A DNA stretch of 47,990 bases from a virus, in IMG/VR virus record IMGVR_UViG_3300049181_000066, positions 1 through 47,990 of that record. One strand, given 5' to 3'. This document shows positions 15,233 through 24,133 of this stretch, one piece after another; positions within the stretch are counted from its first letter, which is position 1, and each line of letters opens with the position of its first letter. The translations under genes and the position numbers were made by a program. Under the pieces are notes generated by a model, which did not search any database, was not told where the DNA came from, and saw only the letters and a program-made list of their open reading frames with translations.

Positions 15233-16195
15233 ATGTTCCGCGTTGACGACATCTACGACGAAGCGAAAAAGATCATCGGCTCTTGCGAGGACCGGGTTCT
15301 TTTTCGTTACCTCGGCGACGCTGTGTCTCTGATCTCCAACAAGGGTGATTTTGAGGGATGGAAGGGTTGGATCGATATCTGCACCACGGGCGGGGGTCGG
15401 TGTATCACACTTCCGCGCGAAGTCGAGACGGTGCTGGCCGTGAACTTTGGCGGGCATCCCACGTTGGGTTACGGAACGTTTTTCAATTTCCATTTGAACG
15501 GCATGGGAGACTGTCGCAATGCGTGCGATTGGTCTTGGCAGGATCAAGGGAATTGGCACACGACGTATCGTGATCTTGAGTCCCCGTCGAAGTTGATTGC
15601 CTATCTTCAGACGCCGGAAGACGACGGCAAGGAGTTGATCGTCTTCGGTTACGATGTGAACGGGAATCTTTTGCGGCGCGAGGAAAACGGTGTGTGGAGA
15701 AACGGGTATCGGGTGCCCACAATCTACGGAGTCGCCGTGGCTGACGCTGACGCTCCGACGATTGCCCGCATCACGGGTGTCTTTAAGGCGGAAACGGTTG
15801 GCTCAATCCGGTTGTCTACCATCGATAACTCCAGCACTACCGGAGTTCTGCTCGGAGTCTATGAGCCCGACGAGAAGACGCCGCAGTATCGACGTATTCG
15901 TTTAAACAGAGCTTGTTCGTGGGTGCGCGTCGCCTACCGGAGAACTAACCCAACGTTCACGAGCCGGTATGATCATATTCCGCTTAAAAGTCCGTTGGCG
16001 CTCATTCTCGCGGTTCGTGCGCGCAAGTTTTACAAGGACGAGAAGCTGAACGAGGCCATCGCTTACGAAGCGAATGCGGCGCGTCTTGAACTTGAAGCCC
16101 AGTCAGTCGCGGAGCCGAACACTACGTTCAACCCGATTCAAGTCCATGACGGAGCCGACAGTTTGGTTGATAAAGACGATTACGAGATTGTTTAA
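15233..16195 (+). CDS. Head-to-tail adaptor protein, putative
   Basis: This is a 320-residue protein. The N-terminus VDDIYDEAKKIIGSCEDRVLFRYLGDAVSLI is helical and resembles the first helices of podoviral adaptor proteins that dock below the portal. The middle is beta-rich, and the C-terminal helix (FYKDEKLNEAIAYEANAARLELEAQ) fits the adaptor pattern as well. It lies immediately before the nozzle-like gene, the order seen for adaptor and nozzle genes in podoviruses. A CGTTTAAAC site (15900-15907) lies in the gene. An alternative is a tail-tube-like component. Confidence 0.55.
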   Translation: MFRVDDIYDEAKKIIGSCEDRVLFRYLGDAVSLISNKGDFEGWKGWIDICTTGGGRCITLPREVETVLAVNFGGHPTLGYGTFFNFHLNGMGDCRNACDWSWQDQGNWHTTYRDLESPSKLIAYLQTPEDDGKELIVFGYDVNGNLLRREENGVWRNGYRVPTIYGVAVADADAPTIARITGVFKAETVGSIRLSTIDNSSTTGVLLGVYEPDEKTPQYRRIRLNRACSWVRVAYRRTNPTFTSRYDHIPLKSPLALILAVRARKFYKDEKLNEAIAYEANAARLELEAQSVAEPNTTFNPIQVHDGADSLVDKDDYEIV

Positions 16196-16197
16196 GT

Positions 16198-18201
16198 ATG
16201 TCGCAGCAACCGCAACCGCTAATTGATTTCGACTCCACGTGGATTCGCGGGTCGAATTCGTCTATGGACCCCGGCTCGTTACCGCAGGGGTATTCATGGA
16301 ACGCGATCAACATGCTGAACGTCGGGGGGTTCTGGTCGTGCCGCCCCGGATACCGGTGCCTTGTTACGCTTCCGGCTGGAAAACTTCAGGGGGCCACTAT
16401 TTTTCGTCCTCGGGTTGGGATCGAGCAGTTTGTAGTCGCGGTGGACGGTGCGATTTATGTTGCCGACTGGCCGTTTCTTGAATTCCGTCTTCTGACTAAT
16501 ATTCAGATGCTCCCGCACGCGAAGCAAGTGTGGTGGGTGCAGGCCACGCAAGTTGCTGAGCGTCGAACGAGTGATCTCACGTCGGCGATCAACGTGATCG
16601 CGCCACGTGAGGTTCTTTTCATTTTTGACGGCGCTGATAACACTGCTCCGGCGTGGTATGATGGCTCGGATTCAGGTCACGTTCGCGATAACGAATTTGA
16701 AACCCCCACTGGCAGCGCAGTGGCGTGGGTGGGGGATCGGTTATGGGTTGCGCGCGGTAAGACTGTGCTTGCGTCGGATATCGGCAACCCTTTCAGTTTC
16801 CGAGAGCAAACGTATCTTGGGGGCACTACGGGATTCAACTTTAATCGGGAAGTGACGGCGCTGTCACGGACTCCGTCGTTGGAGTTTCCGCAGTTGATGG
16901 CGTTCACGGAGGACTCGGTAACGATTCTTCAGGCCAATATTCGTGACCGCAACCAGTGGCCGCTCACTGACAACTTTCAGCGAGAAGTTTTGCAAGTTGG
17001 ATGTCCGTCATCGCGCGCCGTTGTGTCGCATTTCGGTCGCATCTCGTGGATCAGTTCTTCAGGCGTCATCATTTTCGATGCCGCACATGCTGCTCAGCAG
17101 TCGGGCCGTGCTCCAATTCGGGATAGCGAGATGATGGTCTCGAAGTCCAATCTCCACGAAGACCTTAGTTTGACGGCGTGTGGCGCGTTCGGTCCTTATC
17201 TGCTTTACAGCGTCCCCTCGGGAGACATCTACAACAAGCACACGTGGGTTCTTAACGATGCCAGCGTTGAAACTTTGAACGAAGACACCCCGCCGTCGTG
17301 GTCCGGTTATTGGCTCGGCACGCGACCCGTGGAATGGGTTTACGGGGATATCGCGGGCACTGAAAGAATTTTTCACGTGAGCGTGGATGAAGACGGTGAG
17401 AACCGACTGTGGGAAGCGTTTCAACCGGACCGGTTAGACAATGGATGTCCGATTACGTGGGCTCTTGAAACCCGTGGGATGTTTGGGGCTTCGTCCCAGT
17501 CAAAGCGAATCCCCGGGGGCGATGTAAAGTTCGGCTTTGCGGAGGTAGCTTTCGCGGGCATCGAAGAAACTTTGGACCTCGGTATTTTCTATGCAGGCGG
17601 CATTCGCGGGGCTTACAAACCGATTCTCGCTAAACAAATTTCTGTTGAGCGTGGAAGTTTGCGTTGGGACCAACAGGTGACGGCCACGTCGCAAATCTTT
17701 GCGTTTAAACCGCAAGCTCGAAAAGTTCGAACTATGGACGTGCGAGAGGAAACGACTGAAGGCGAAACCTCCTGTCCGGTCGAGTCCGAAAATTTGGACG
17801 GCAAAGATGAATCGTTTCAGCTTTTGATTGTCGGCCACGGCCCGGCTACGATTCGTTGGATTCGCTCGTATGGCACCGAGGAATCGGAGTCCACTTCGGG
17901 TGATCCTGATTCTTGCAAGGACGAGTCCCCCTACAATGCGGTTCGTTTTGACGGGGCAGCCGTCCGAGCCACTGACTTTTCGGAGCTTGTCGAAGCCCTT
18001 ACTGCCAAGGCACTATCTTATTATACGGCCAATCAAACGGACACGGTGGAGTCGTTTGTTGGCGTGGGAACTGCCGAGAGCATTGTGTCTCAGGCGGCGG
18101 CGGATCGTGTCGCGAAGCGAATTGCGACGCGTATGGCAGAAGTCGAATTTCTCGCGAGCCAGCCGCGCATCCTGAGCCTTGGCGAAGGCTTCAACGAATG
18201 A
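16198..18201 (+). CDS. Tail nozzle-like protein
   Basis: This is a 667-residue protein. The N-terminus LIDFDSTWIRGSNSSMDPGSL followed by GYSWNAINMLNVGGFWSCRPGY resembles the opening of podoviral nozzle-type or minor tail proteins, in which a G-x-D/N-S-S motif and an RPG motif lead into beta-propeller blades. Repeated aromatic beta strands follow (for example LLPHAKQVWWVQATQ, YWLGTRPVEWVYGD). The C-terminal 120 residues are acidic and then helical. The protein probably forms the ring or tube through which DNA is ejected. It starts 2 bases after the adaptor stop and overlaps the next gene by ATGA. A CGTTTAAAC site is at 17703-17710. Confidence 0.6.
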   Translation: MSQQPQPLIDFDSTWIRGSNSSMDPGSLPQGYSWNAINMLNVGGFWSCRPGYRCLVTLPAGKLQGATIFRPRVGIEQFVVAVDGAIYVADWPFLEFRLLTNIQMLPHAKQVWWVQATQVAERRTSDLTSAINVIAPREVLFIFDGADNTAPAWYDGSDSGHVRDNEFETPTGSAVAWVGDRLWVARGKTVLASDIGNPFSFREQTYLGGTTGFNFNREVTALSRTPSLEFPQLMAFTEDSVTILQANIRDRNQWPLTDNFQREVLQVGCPSSRAVVSHFGRISWISSSGVIIFDAAHAAQQSGRAPIRDSEMMVSKSNLHEDLSLTACGAFGPYLLYSVPSGDIYNKHTWVLNDASVETLNEDTPPSWSGYWLGTRPVEWVYGDIAGTERIFHVSVDEDGENRLWEAFQPDRLDNGCPITWALETRGMFGASSQSKRIPGGDVKFGFAEVAFAGIEETLDLGIFYAGGIRGAYKPILAKQISVERGSLRWDQQVTATSQIFAFKPQARKVRTMDVREETTEGETSCPVESENLDGKDESFQLLIVGHGPATIRWIRSYGTEESESTSGDPDSCKDESPYNAVRFDGAAVRATDFSELVEALTAKALSYYTANQTDTVESFVGVGTAESIVSQAAADRVAKRIATRMAEVEFLASQPRILSLGEGFNE

Positions 18202-19883
18202 GTGCATTAGACGTTCTCTTTCTACGCAGACCGAAAATCGACTACGTGTCGCCCCCGGTCTGCGAGAACATTTTCACAGGGTCGAGCGGCCCGGTGATCG
18301 TGCTTGATCCTTTCGACGAACTCGGAAAAATTTCCGGCATTGTCATCGACGTGGAGGGTGGATCGCGTATCGTGTCTTGGCCTTCGTTTCCCGGCGCGAT
18401 CTGCTATACGATTTATCTGGACGAGGATGGCGTGCTTACTGTGATCGCGGAGTGCGTCGAGGGTCCGTCGTATCCTATCCCGGACGACATCGACGGCTCG
18501 ATTCGTATCAGTCCCATTACTCCCGATGGCGAAGGCCCTCCGAGTGATCCAGTGGTGCTTCCTCCGGGCGGGGGCGGCGGTGGGGGCTGCGAAGAATTTA
18601 TCGACGACACTCTCGTTGTCCCGGTCGGTAATGTCGAACGCCTCAATAAAATTTCGGGCACCTTTGTTGGAACGCGCGTTGTGTCAGGAGATCAACGTCC
18701 TCAGTTTTACCGGGACCGGGCTACTTCGGATATCCGAACGACTATTTCGAGCGGGGCGGTCCAAGCGTCTCAGTCGGCCAGCGATCTTGTCAATACCGAT
18801 GGATCGAATTTTTTCGAGGCCAGTCATGTCGGAAAATTTTTGAAGTTTACTTCAGGTGGAGACGCTCGCGAGATTATCGCGTTTGTATCCCCTACGCAAG
18901 TTCAAGTAGCTGTTTCTGACACTGTTGCGTTATCGACGTTCACCATTAGGGGGCAGACTTTGGGTGGAGTAGCGGGCCAATTGTTCTTCTCTACGGACAG
19001 TGGAGTGTTTGTCGGTTCTGAACAAAATCCCGCAGGCGATTACCGAACGCTTTGGTTTAATGAGGGCAACGGTGAAATTCGTGACTTAGGAGACGGTATC
19101 GTGATCGTTCCTATTCAGCTTAACGAGAATGGATTTTTTCTCTACTGGGATTCAAGTTCTGGAGAGTCTTTCATTTACAATCCTAATACTCAAACCTCGA
19201 CGCTAACCGGGACGCATTCGTCCAATGGTTTTAACACAAGCTTACTGGTAACAGGGCAATATCAGATTAGTCACTTTCCTGACCCGGATGAGTTTCGGGC
19301 GTTTAAATGGCAGGGGGGTATCTCGACTGATATTCACCCCCCTGAAGTCGGCACTGGGATTGGTAAATTTAGTGAAGGTCGGTTTGTATTGGATTCTGGC
19401 ATGATAATTGGGAAGTATCTCGAACCTTCTAACAGCAAGGCACGAGTATTCTATCATGTCGGGGGAGTTTCAGCCGGAATTGGATTTTTTAATACCGATG
19501 GTGCGATGGATTTAACGGACTACAACCAAGCCGGAATGGTTGTAGGGGGCGGGGATATTTCCGCAGGTTTGCTAGACATTCGTGCCTTTAAGTGGACTCT
19601 TGCTGGTGGCCTAGTTCAGCTTGGTGTGTTGCCCGGTCAGGCGACTAGCTCTGTGGCCAGCGTGAACGAAGCTGGCGTAATTGTTGGCGAGAGCGGAGGG
19701 CGCGCGTGCATCTGGCTTCCGGGCCAAACGGTGCCCGAGGACTTGAACGATTATTTACCCGTTGGTTCTGGTTGGACTCTGGTTTCCTCTCTCGGCATTA
19801 CTAACGACAATGGTGTCGTCGTATTGGGGAGTTTTAACGGGCCGTTCGCTTACGGCTTTCTTCAGCTTTGCTTAGACTTATGA
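18198..19883 (+). CDS. Tail protein with HAF-type repeats
   Basis: This is a 561-residue protein. The N-terminal part has a fibronectin-like strand pattern, followed by a Pro- and Gly-rich linker (PPGGGGGGGC) near residue 130. The second half carries repeats of the type AFKWxGGxxxxLGxLPG...SxAxxxNxAGxVVGxS, for example AFKWTLAGGLVQLGVLPGQ followed by SVNEAGVIVGES, ending with a DLNDYLP...GWTLxxxxxITNDNGVVVLGSF motif. This pattern matches the HAF repeat of secreted bacterial proteins, frequent in Planctomycetes and Verrucomicrobia. As a tail component it probably binds the host surface. A related GCGTTTAAATGG stretch lies in it but is not a full repeat copy. Confidence 0.65.
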   Translation: MSALDVLFLRRPKIDYVSPPVCENIFTGSSGPVIVLDPFDELGKISGIVIDVEGGSRIVSWPSFPGAICYTIYLDEDGVLTVIAECVEGPSYPIPDDIDGSIRISPITPDGEGPPSDPVVLPPGGGGGGGCEEFIDDTLVVPVGNVERLNKISGTFVGTRVVSGDQRPQFYRDRATSDIRTTISSGAVQASQSASDLVNTDGSNFFEASHVGKFLKFTSGGDAREIIAFVSPTQVQVAVSDTVALSTFTIRGQTLGGVAGQLFFSTDSGVFVGSEQNPAGDYRTLWFNEGNGEIRDLGDGIVIVPIQLNENGFFLYWDSSSGESFIYNPNTQTSTLTGTHSSNGFNTSLLVTGQYQISHFPDPDEFRAFKWQGGISTDIHPPEVGTGIGKFSEGRFVLDSGMIIGKYLEPSNSKARVFYHVGGVSAGIGFFNTDGAMDLTDYNQAGMVVGGGDISAGLLDIRAFKWTLAGGLVQLGVLPGQATSSVASVNEAGVIVGESGGRACIWLPGQTVPEDLNDYLPVGSGWTLVSSLGITNDNGVVVLGSFNGPFAYGFLQLCLDL

Positions 19884-20689
19884 AAGACACAAACTTAATT
19901 CTGTCCGTCGCGCCGCTCCCTCCGACTTTTAGTGGGACGCCGCAACAGATGTTCGCGGCCCTCGTGCGTCGGTCGAAAATTGTTTCGCCGTCCGGGATCA
20001 ATTTTATTTACATCGGTGATACCGAGCCGACTTCAAACGTCGGACCGTGGTTGCGTGGGACAAAATGGTATGTTTTCGACGACTCCATCAAACGTTATGT
20101 CCCACTCGACATCACGGATTCTGAAAAGACGTGGTATCATATCGGGGCTACCGCACCGACGAGCGACGAGCCGCCTCTGTGGTTACGCACCACGAAGGAC
20201 GCGACCGAAGCGGACCCCTCGCGCGGAGATGCGGTGGGCTGGTATTTTTGGGACGGCAGCGCGTGGGAGCCTTACCTCAGCATCGTGCTGAGCGGGCCGA
20301 CTGTCAACCGTCCGGTGAGCCCGGTGACGTTCACGCAATATTACGACACCGACATCGCGTGTCTGATTTGGTTTGAGCGCGCGCAATGGCGGACCGTCTC
20401 GGGGGTGCCCGGCGACGTGAAAGCTGTGATGTTCGAGACTCTCGTCGATGCTCTGGAGCACAACCCCGGCTGGCAAGTGGTTGGCGAGTCCAATCAGGCG
20501 TTACGCGGGCGTATAATCATGCAGGCTACGAAGGACTCCGGGGGCGCGAATCCGATCACGGTCGGCTCCGGCCTTGCCCAACGGGAAGCTTTTGAGACCT
20601 TCGGCGAGACCGATGGGGTCAAAATCGACGCCTCGTCCACGGTCCCGTATCCGCCACAATTGGCACTTTGGCACCTAGTCAAAGAGTAA
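19880..20689 (+). CDS. Putative tail fibre tip / receptor-binding protein
   Basis: The protein has 269 residues from ATG 19880, an ATGA overlap. Two WYxFDDS- or WYFWDG-type units with PxxWLRxTK (near residues 50-65 and 95-125) suggest duplicated beta domains. The C-terminal NPGWQVVGESNQALRGRIIMQATKDSGG resembles tail-collar segments in phage fibres, where W-x-hydrophobic and LRGR precede Gly-rich ends. It follows the HAF-repeat protein and is the last gene before an intergenic motif, so receptor binding is a fair inference. No signal peptide or enzyme motif is visible. Confidence 0.5.
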   Translation: MKDTNLILSVAPLPPTFSGTPQQMFAALVRRSKIVSPSGINFIYIGDTEPTSNVGPWLRGTKWYVFDDSIKRYVPLDITDSEKTWYHIGATAPTSDEPPLWLRTTKDATEADPSRGDAVGWYFWDGSAWEPYLSIVLSGPTVNRPVSPVTFTQYYDTDIACLIWFERAQWRTVSGVPGDVKAVMFETLVDALEHNPGWQVVGESNQALRGRIIMQATKDSGGANPITVGSGLAQREAFETFGETDGVKIDASSTVPYPPQLALWHLVKE

Positions 20690-20696
20690 GAAAAAC

Positions 20697-20711
20697 GGCA
20701 CTGTTTTAACG
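20697..20711 (+). promoter_or_regulatory. GGCACTGTTTTAACG start-proximal motif (second identical copy)
   Basis: Identical to 1232-1246 over 16 nt including the preceding C. It lies in the 28-base gap between the fibre-tip gene and the GNAT-like gene at 20718. It may start transcription of the ejection-protein block. Confidence 0.5.
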
Positions 20712-20717
20712 TAACAA

Positions 20718-21149
20718 ATGGTGAAAGAACTGACGCCCGACGAGTTTACGGAACGGCTGCTCCCGATTTTTCGAGACGTAGAGCGAAAGTTCTCCTATCC
20801 GGGCGGAACTTTCGATCCCGGACACTTCTTTCCGACTTGGCAAAGCCTCATGAAAGTCAAGGTTGCGCGAACTTGGGAGCAGGGTCCGGGAAATGCCGTG
20901 CTTGGCGCTATCTTTACTCCGAACATGTTCGTCAAAAACCCGAACGCGCTCGTGACCTTCTGGTATAAAAGGGACAACGCCCCAAGCGCGATGCCTTTAC
21001 TGAAGGTCGCGATTAAGGAAGCCCGCAAGGCTGGTTGCAAGTTGCTTTATTCCGCGATCTACCACGGCCTTACCCCCGAACGCGTGAAGGTAGCCCATTA
21101 TCGGTTGGGCTTTGAGGATTCGGAAACAGTTCTCCGCAAAGTTTTATGA
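20718..21149 (+). CDS. GNAT-like acetyltransferase-fold protein
   Basis: The protein has 143 residues. The core VTFWYKRDNAPSAMPLLKVAIKEARKAGCKLLYSAIYHG looks like the central strand and helix of the GNAT fold, with AHYRLGFEDSETVLRKVL at the C-terminus in the position of the final GNAT strand. The canonical acetyl-CoA loop (Q/R-x-x-G-x-A/G) is not clear, so enzymatic activity is doubtful. GNAT-fold proteins are frequent in front of internal virion proteins of podoviruses, where they act as structural or assembly factors. It begins the ejection-protein block and overlaps the next gene by ATGA. Confidence 0.55.
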   Translation: MVKELTPDEFTERLLPIFRDVERKFSYPGGTFDPGHFFPTWQSLMKVKVARTWEQGPGNAVLGAIFTPNMFVKNPNALVTFWYKRDNAPSAMPLLKVAIKEARKAGCKLLYSAIYHGLTPERVKVAHYRLGFEDSETVLRKVL

Positions 21150-22129
21150 GTGATATTTTCGGCGCAGTTGGACAAGTAGCAGGCGCGGCGATCACCGCTG
21201 CCGCAATGAAGGATGCCGCCGAGACGCAAGCGCGTGCTTTGGAGAAGCAGCGTCAATTTGTTTTCAGTCAGCTTGACCCCGCGAAGATCAATATGATGGC
21301 CGGGGCGGCTGACGTTGATCAAGTTCGTAATCGTCTGGCGCTTCAAGGTGCCATCGATCCTTCTTTATTGAAGGCTCGGTTCGAATCTCAGGACGCGATT
21401 CTTAATGCGTCTCGTGGGCTCGGTGCGGACTCGACCGCGATGAAGACCGGAGAACTTGCGGCCAAGGAAGCTGTCGCGGGCGTAAAGGGGATGGACCAAG
21501 TTAAGGCGTCGTTGATCGACGCGGCGCTGAAAGAAATCAGTGCTGGTGCGACCCTGCCCCCGGATGTTCAGGCCGAGCTTGTGCAGACCGGTCTCGAAAA
21601 GTCGGGCATGGTCACGGGTAAGGCGGGCGCACAGGGCGTCGGCGGACAGTTGATTCGACAGTTGATCGGGACTGCGGGCATCAATCTCCAAGGCGAACGC
21701 CAGAAGCGTGCCACGGCGCTCGCGGGCGCGGCTCAGGAGCTTGAAGCGAGCCGTCAGTCGATCCTACAAAATATTTTCCCCAATCTCAGCGCGGTGCAAT
21801 TGAACCAGTTGACCGGCCAGCAAAACGTTTTGAATCAGAGTAACTCGATGGTGCCGCAAGTTGGTTTGAGCGGCAGCGACATCGCGAATCTCTGGATGGC
21901 TCGGGTCGGCGCGACGAATCAGTTGGCGCAGGCGGGAGCGGATGCGCGTGCGGCTGGCGGCATGGCTGCGGCGCAAGCGTGGCAACCGGCCATTGGCGCA
22001 GCGATTCGCGGCGCGGGTAGCCTGATGCCGACTGCTCGGCAAGCGTGGGGCTCTGTGTTCGGACCCTCAACGACTAGCGGGTATGGCGGGGACACCGCTG
22101 CTGACTTCTTAGCGATGGGAGGATTTTAA
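21146..22129 (+). CDS. Internal virion / DNA-ejection protein A
   Basis: The protein has 327 residues and is Ala/Gly/Gln-rich throughout. An N-terminal hydrophobic-Ala segment (GAVGQVAGAAITAAAMKDAAETQA) leads to a long helix, and a second Ala-rich region lies near residues 195-215. Low complexity, helical content and position before other ejection-like proteins match internal virion proteins that are released into the host envelope during infection. No enzymatic motif is visible. The start is at the ATGA overlap with the GNAT-like gene. Confidence 0.55.
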   Translation: MSDIFGAVGQVAGAAITAAAMKDAAETQARALEKQRQFVFSQLDPAKINMMAGAADVDQVRNRLALQGAIDPSLLKARFESQDAILNASRGLGADSTAMKTGELAAKEAVAGVKGMDQVKASLIDAALKEISAGATLPPDVQAELVQTGLEKSGMVTGKAGAQGVGGQLIRQLIGTAGINLQGERQKRATALAGAAQELEASRQSILQNIFPNLSAVQLNQLTGQQNVLNQSNSMVPQVGLSGSDIANLWMARVGATNQLAQAGADARAAGGMAAAQAWQPAIGAAIRGAGSLMPTARQAWGSVFGPSTTSGYGGDTAADFLAMGGF

Positions 22130-22134
22130 AGACT

Positions 22135-22722
22135 ATGGCAGGCCCTAATTTATCCGGTTGGACGGCGCGGACGGTGGCTCCGCAAGCAGGTTTAAACGAC
22201 GGCTCTCTTGCCTCGCGGCAGGCGAATTCGCAAACGGGCACGCCGCTCGCCTCGGTGTCCACGTTCAATCCGCTCCAGAATTCCGCCCTGTTCAATCTCG
22301 GTCAGAATCAGTCGATGGCGTTTTTTCAGAGTTTGCTTAGCGCCCTTGGTGGCGGAATGGGTGCGGGCGGTGGCGGTGGTTCTGCCCCGATGATGGCCCC
22401 GGCGCAATCGAACGCGATCAATTTTGCCCTTCAGCAAATCGGTGCGGAGAATTGGAATCGCCAGAGGGACGCGAGCATGCGAAATTGGTTTTCACCGACT
22501 CCAGTGGGTGCCGGTAGTCTTCAGGGTGTCCCCTCGATTGCGGCCCCAATGGGCGGCGGGTTCCTTCCGGCCCATAACCCTGTTATGGAACAATTTTTGA
22601 GCAGCCAACGTCTTGCTCCCTCGGTCGCTATCGGCTCGGCGGCTGCAAGTTTTGGTGGGACTGGACCCGTTGGGCCGCAGCCCGTTCGTTCTGGTTGGTC
22701 TGCTCCTGCGTTTGGATTTTAA
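22135..22722 (+). CDS. Gly/Ala-rich small virion protein
   Basis: This 195-residue protein lacks recognised motifs. It contains a Gly-rich stretch (GGGMGAGGGGGS) and a helix before it (NLGQNQSMAFFQSLLSALG). Its place between two ejection-like proteins suggests a component of the same internal core. A GGAGG stretch lies in the 3' end of the upstream gene about 15 nt before its ATG, one of few purine-rich stretches in the window. A CGTTTAAAC site (22190-22197) falls at residue 20. Confidence 0.5.
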   Translation: MAGPNLSGWTARTVAPQAGLNDGSLASRQANSQTGTPLASVSTFNPLQNSALFNLGQNQSMAFFQSLLSALGGGMGAGGGGGSAPMMAPAQSNAINFALQQIGAENWNRQRDASMRNWFSPTPVGAGSLQGVPSIAAPMGGGFLPAHNPVMEQFLSSQRLAPSVAIGSAAASFGGTGPVGPQPVRSGWSAPAFGF

Positions 22723-22724
22723 TT

Positions 22725-24131
22725 ATGGGTCTCGAAGATCGTCAGCAAACTATTGGCCAGATTGATCCGTCTTCCCTCATCGGGAAGCCGAGGGTCATCG
22801 TCGAACCGCGTGCGGTAGACGCAATGGTTCAGGGTCTTCGTTCCGGTTTTATTACTGCGGACGAGATCATGTCGCGCACCGGAGAACTTGGCAAGACCAA
22901 GGAAAAAGCCGAGTTGATGTCTTTGCAGGAATCGATGTCGCCCGAAGCGCAGGCCGCGCGCGCCGCGCAAACGAAGCTCGCTGGGGCTCAGGCCGGGGCG
23001 GCACTCCCGCTCGTCGAACCGGCTGGAGCGTTGCAATTGAGCGTGCTCGAAGAACAGCAAGCGATCCAGCAATACGGACCCGGCATCGAATACTTCAAGG
23101 CGTTTGCTCCCGAGGCAGGCGTATCGGCCCCGGTAACTTCCGACGGTAAACCGGACTATGCGAAGCGCGCCGAGATCGGTCTTCAGCTTTTTCAATGGAA
23201 GCAGCGTCAGACGCAAGCTCGCGAGCGGATGATGCCTGCGCACTGGGAAAAATCCCCGGACGGTTCTCAGGTTTTCAAGTTCAACAAGGGTGGCGAGATG
23301 ATCACGCCTGAGCTTGAACAGCAACTTGCTCGGGAAGCCATCGGAACGTTTGCCGGGATTCAACCGGGCGCGGCGGCTACTCCTGCGCCTGCGGCTCAAC
23401 CTGCGGCCCCTGCGGCCCTGACGGACCAACAGCGCGCGCAACTCGTCGAGCGCGGCGGGATGTCCCCAGTCCAAGCCACGAATGCTACGAGTGCTGATTT
23501 TTCGAAGCTGGTGCAGCCTAAAGTGCCCGCGCCTGCCTCTCAACCTCCGACGATTGTTCCGGCGAAAGTCCCCGGTGCGGCGGCGTTTATCGGACCGCCT
23601 AAAGCGACCAAACTTCTTGACCCGACGAAAATTCAGGAAGAAGTTATCATGCTTCAAGGTGATCTGGCGGACATCGCGAATGCTCGGCAGATCATTAAGA
23701 GCACGCGAAACGTTGTCGGTCCCGGTGCTGGCTCTTTGCCGGTCTCGAAGTTCACTCAACTCGCAGCCGCCTTTGGCTTGCGCGAGCAGGAGTATAAAGA
23801 CCAGACTGAATTGATCATGTTGATCAATCGTAAGGTCGTCGATGCCTCCGAGAGAATGAAGGGCAGCTTGTCGAATCAGGACATCAAGTTTTTGAGGGAC
23901 TCGGTTCCTCAACTGACTTCCGATGAAGGCACTTGGGACAACTTTCTCAATAAGTGGGAAGCCATGACGAGTCAGTTAGTCCAGATCAAGCAAAAACAGG
24001 CCGGAGTTTCGGGTGGCCAAACGCCTCAAAATTCGGCACCTTCTAACGTAAGCTCGTCTGCGCCGGTCACGTTGTCCACAGGCCGAAAAGTGGTCCGTGG
24101 AAGTGACGGTCAGTTTTACGAGGTTCGTTAA
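22725..24131 (+). CDS. Internal virion protein B (helical)
   Basis: The protein has 468 residues from ATG 22725, three bases after the previous stop; an in-frame upstream GTG would overlap that gene. The first 110 residues and the C-terminal 180 are helical. A Pro/Ala-rich linker occupies roughly 215-310 (PAAQPAAPAALTDQQ, PAPASQPPTIVP). Near the end it reads DQTELIMLINRKVVDASERMKGSLSNQDIKFLRDSVP, a pattern seen in internal virion proteins of podoviruses. No lysozyme or transglycosylase signature is visible. It probably accompanies the 2145-residue protein into the virion. Confidence 0.5.
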   Translation: MGLEDRQQTIGQIDPSSLIGKPRVIVEPRAVDAMVQGLRSGFITADEIMSRTGELGKTKEKAELMSLQESMSPEAQAARAAQTKLAGAQAGAALPLVEPAGALQLSVLEEQQAIQQYGPGIEYFKAFAPEAGVSAPVTSDGKPDYAKRAEIGLQLFQWKQRQTQARERMMPAHWEKSPDGSQVFKFNKGGEMITPELEQQLAREAIGTFAGIQPGAAATPAPAAQPAAPAALTDQQRAQLVERGGMSPVQATNATSADFSKLVQPKVPAPASQPPTIVPAKVPGAAAFIGPPKATKLLDPTKIQEEVIMLQGDLADIANARQIIKSTRNVVGPGAGSLPVSKFTQLAAAFGLREQEYKDQTELIMLINRKVVDASERMKGSLSNQDIKFLRDSVPQLTSDEGTWDNFLNKWEAMTSQLVQIKQKQAGVSGGQTPQNSAPSNVSSSAPVTLSTGRKVVRGSDGQFYEVR

Positions 24132-24133
24132 TT

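Noticed and set aside
22719-23912. 397-codon minus-strand frame
   Set aside because: Arg/Leu-rich shadow of the helical internal virion gene.
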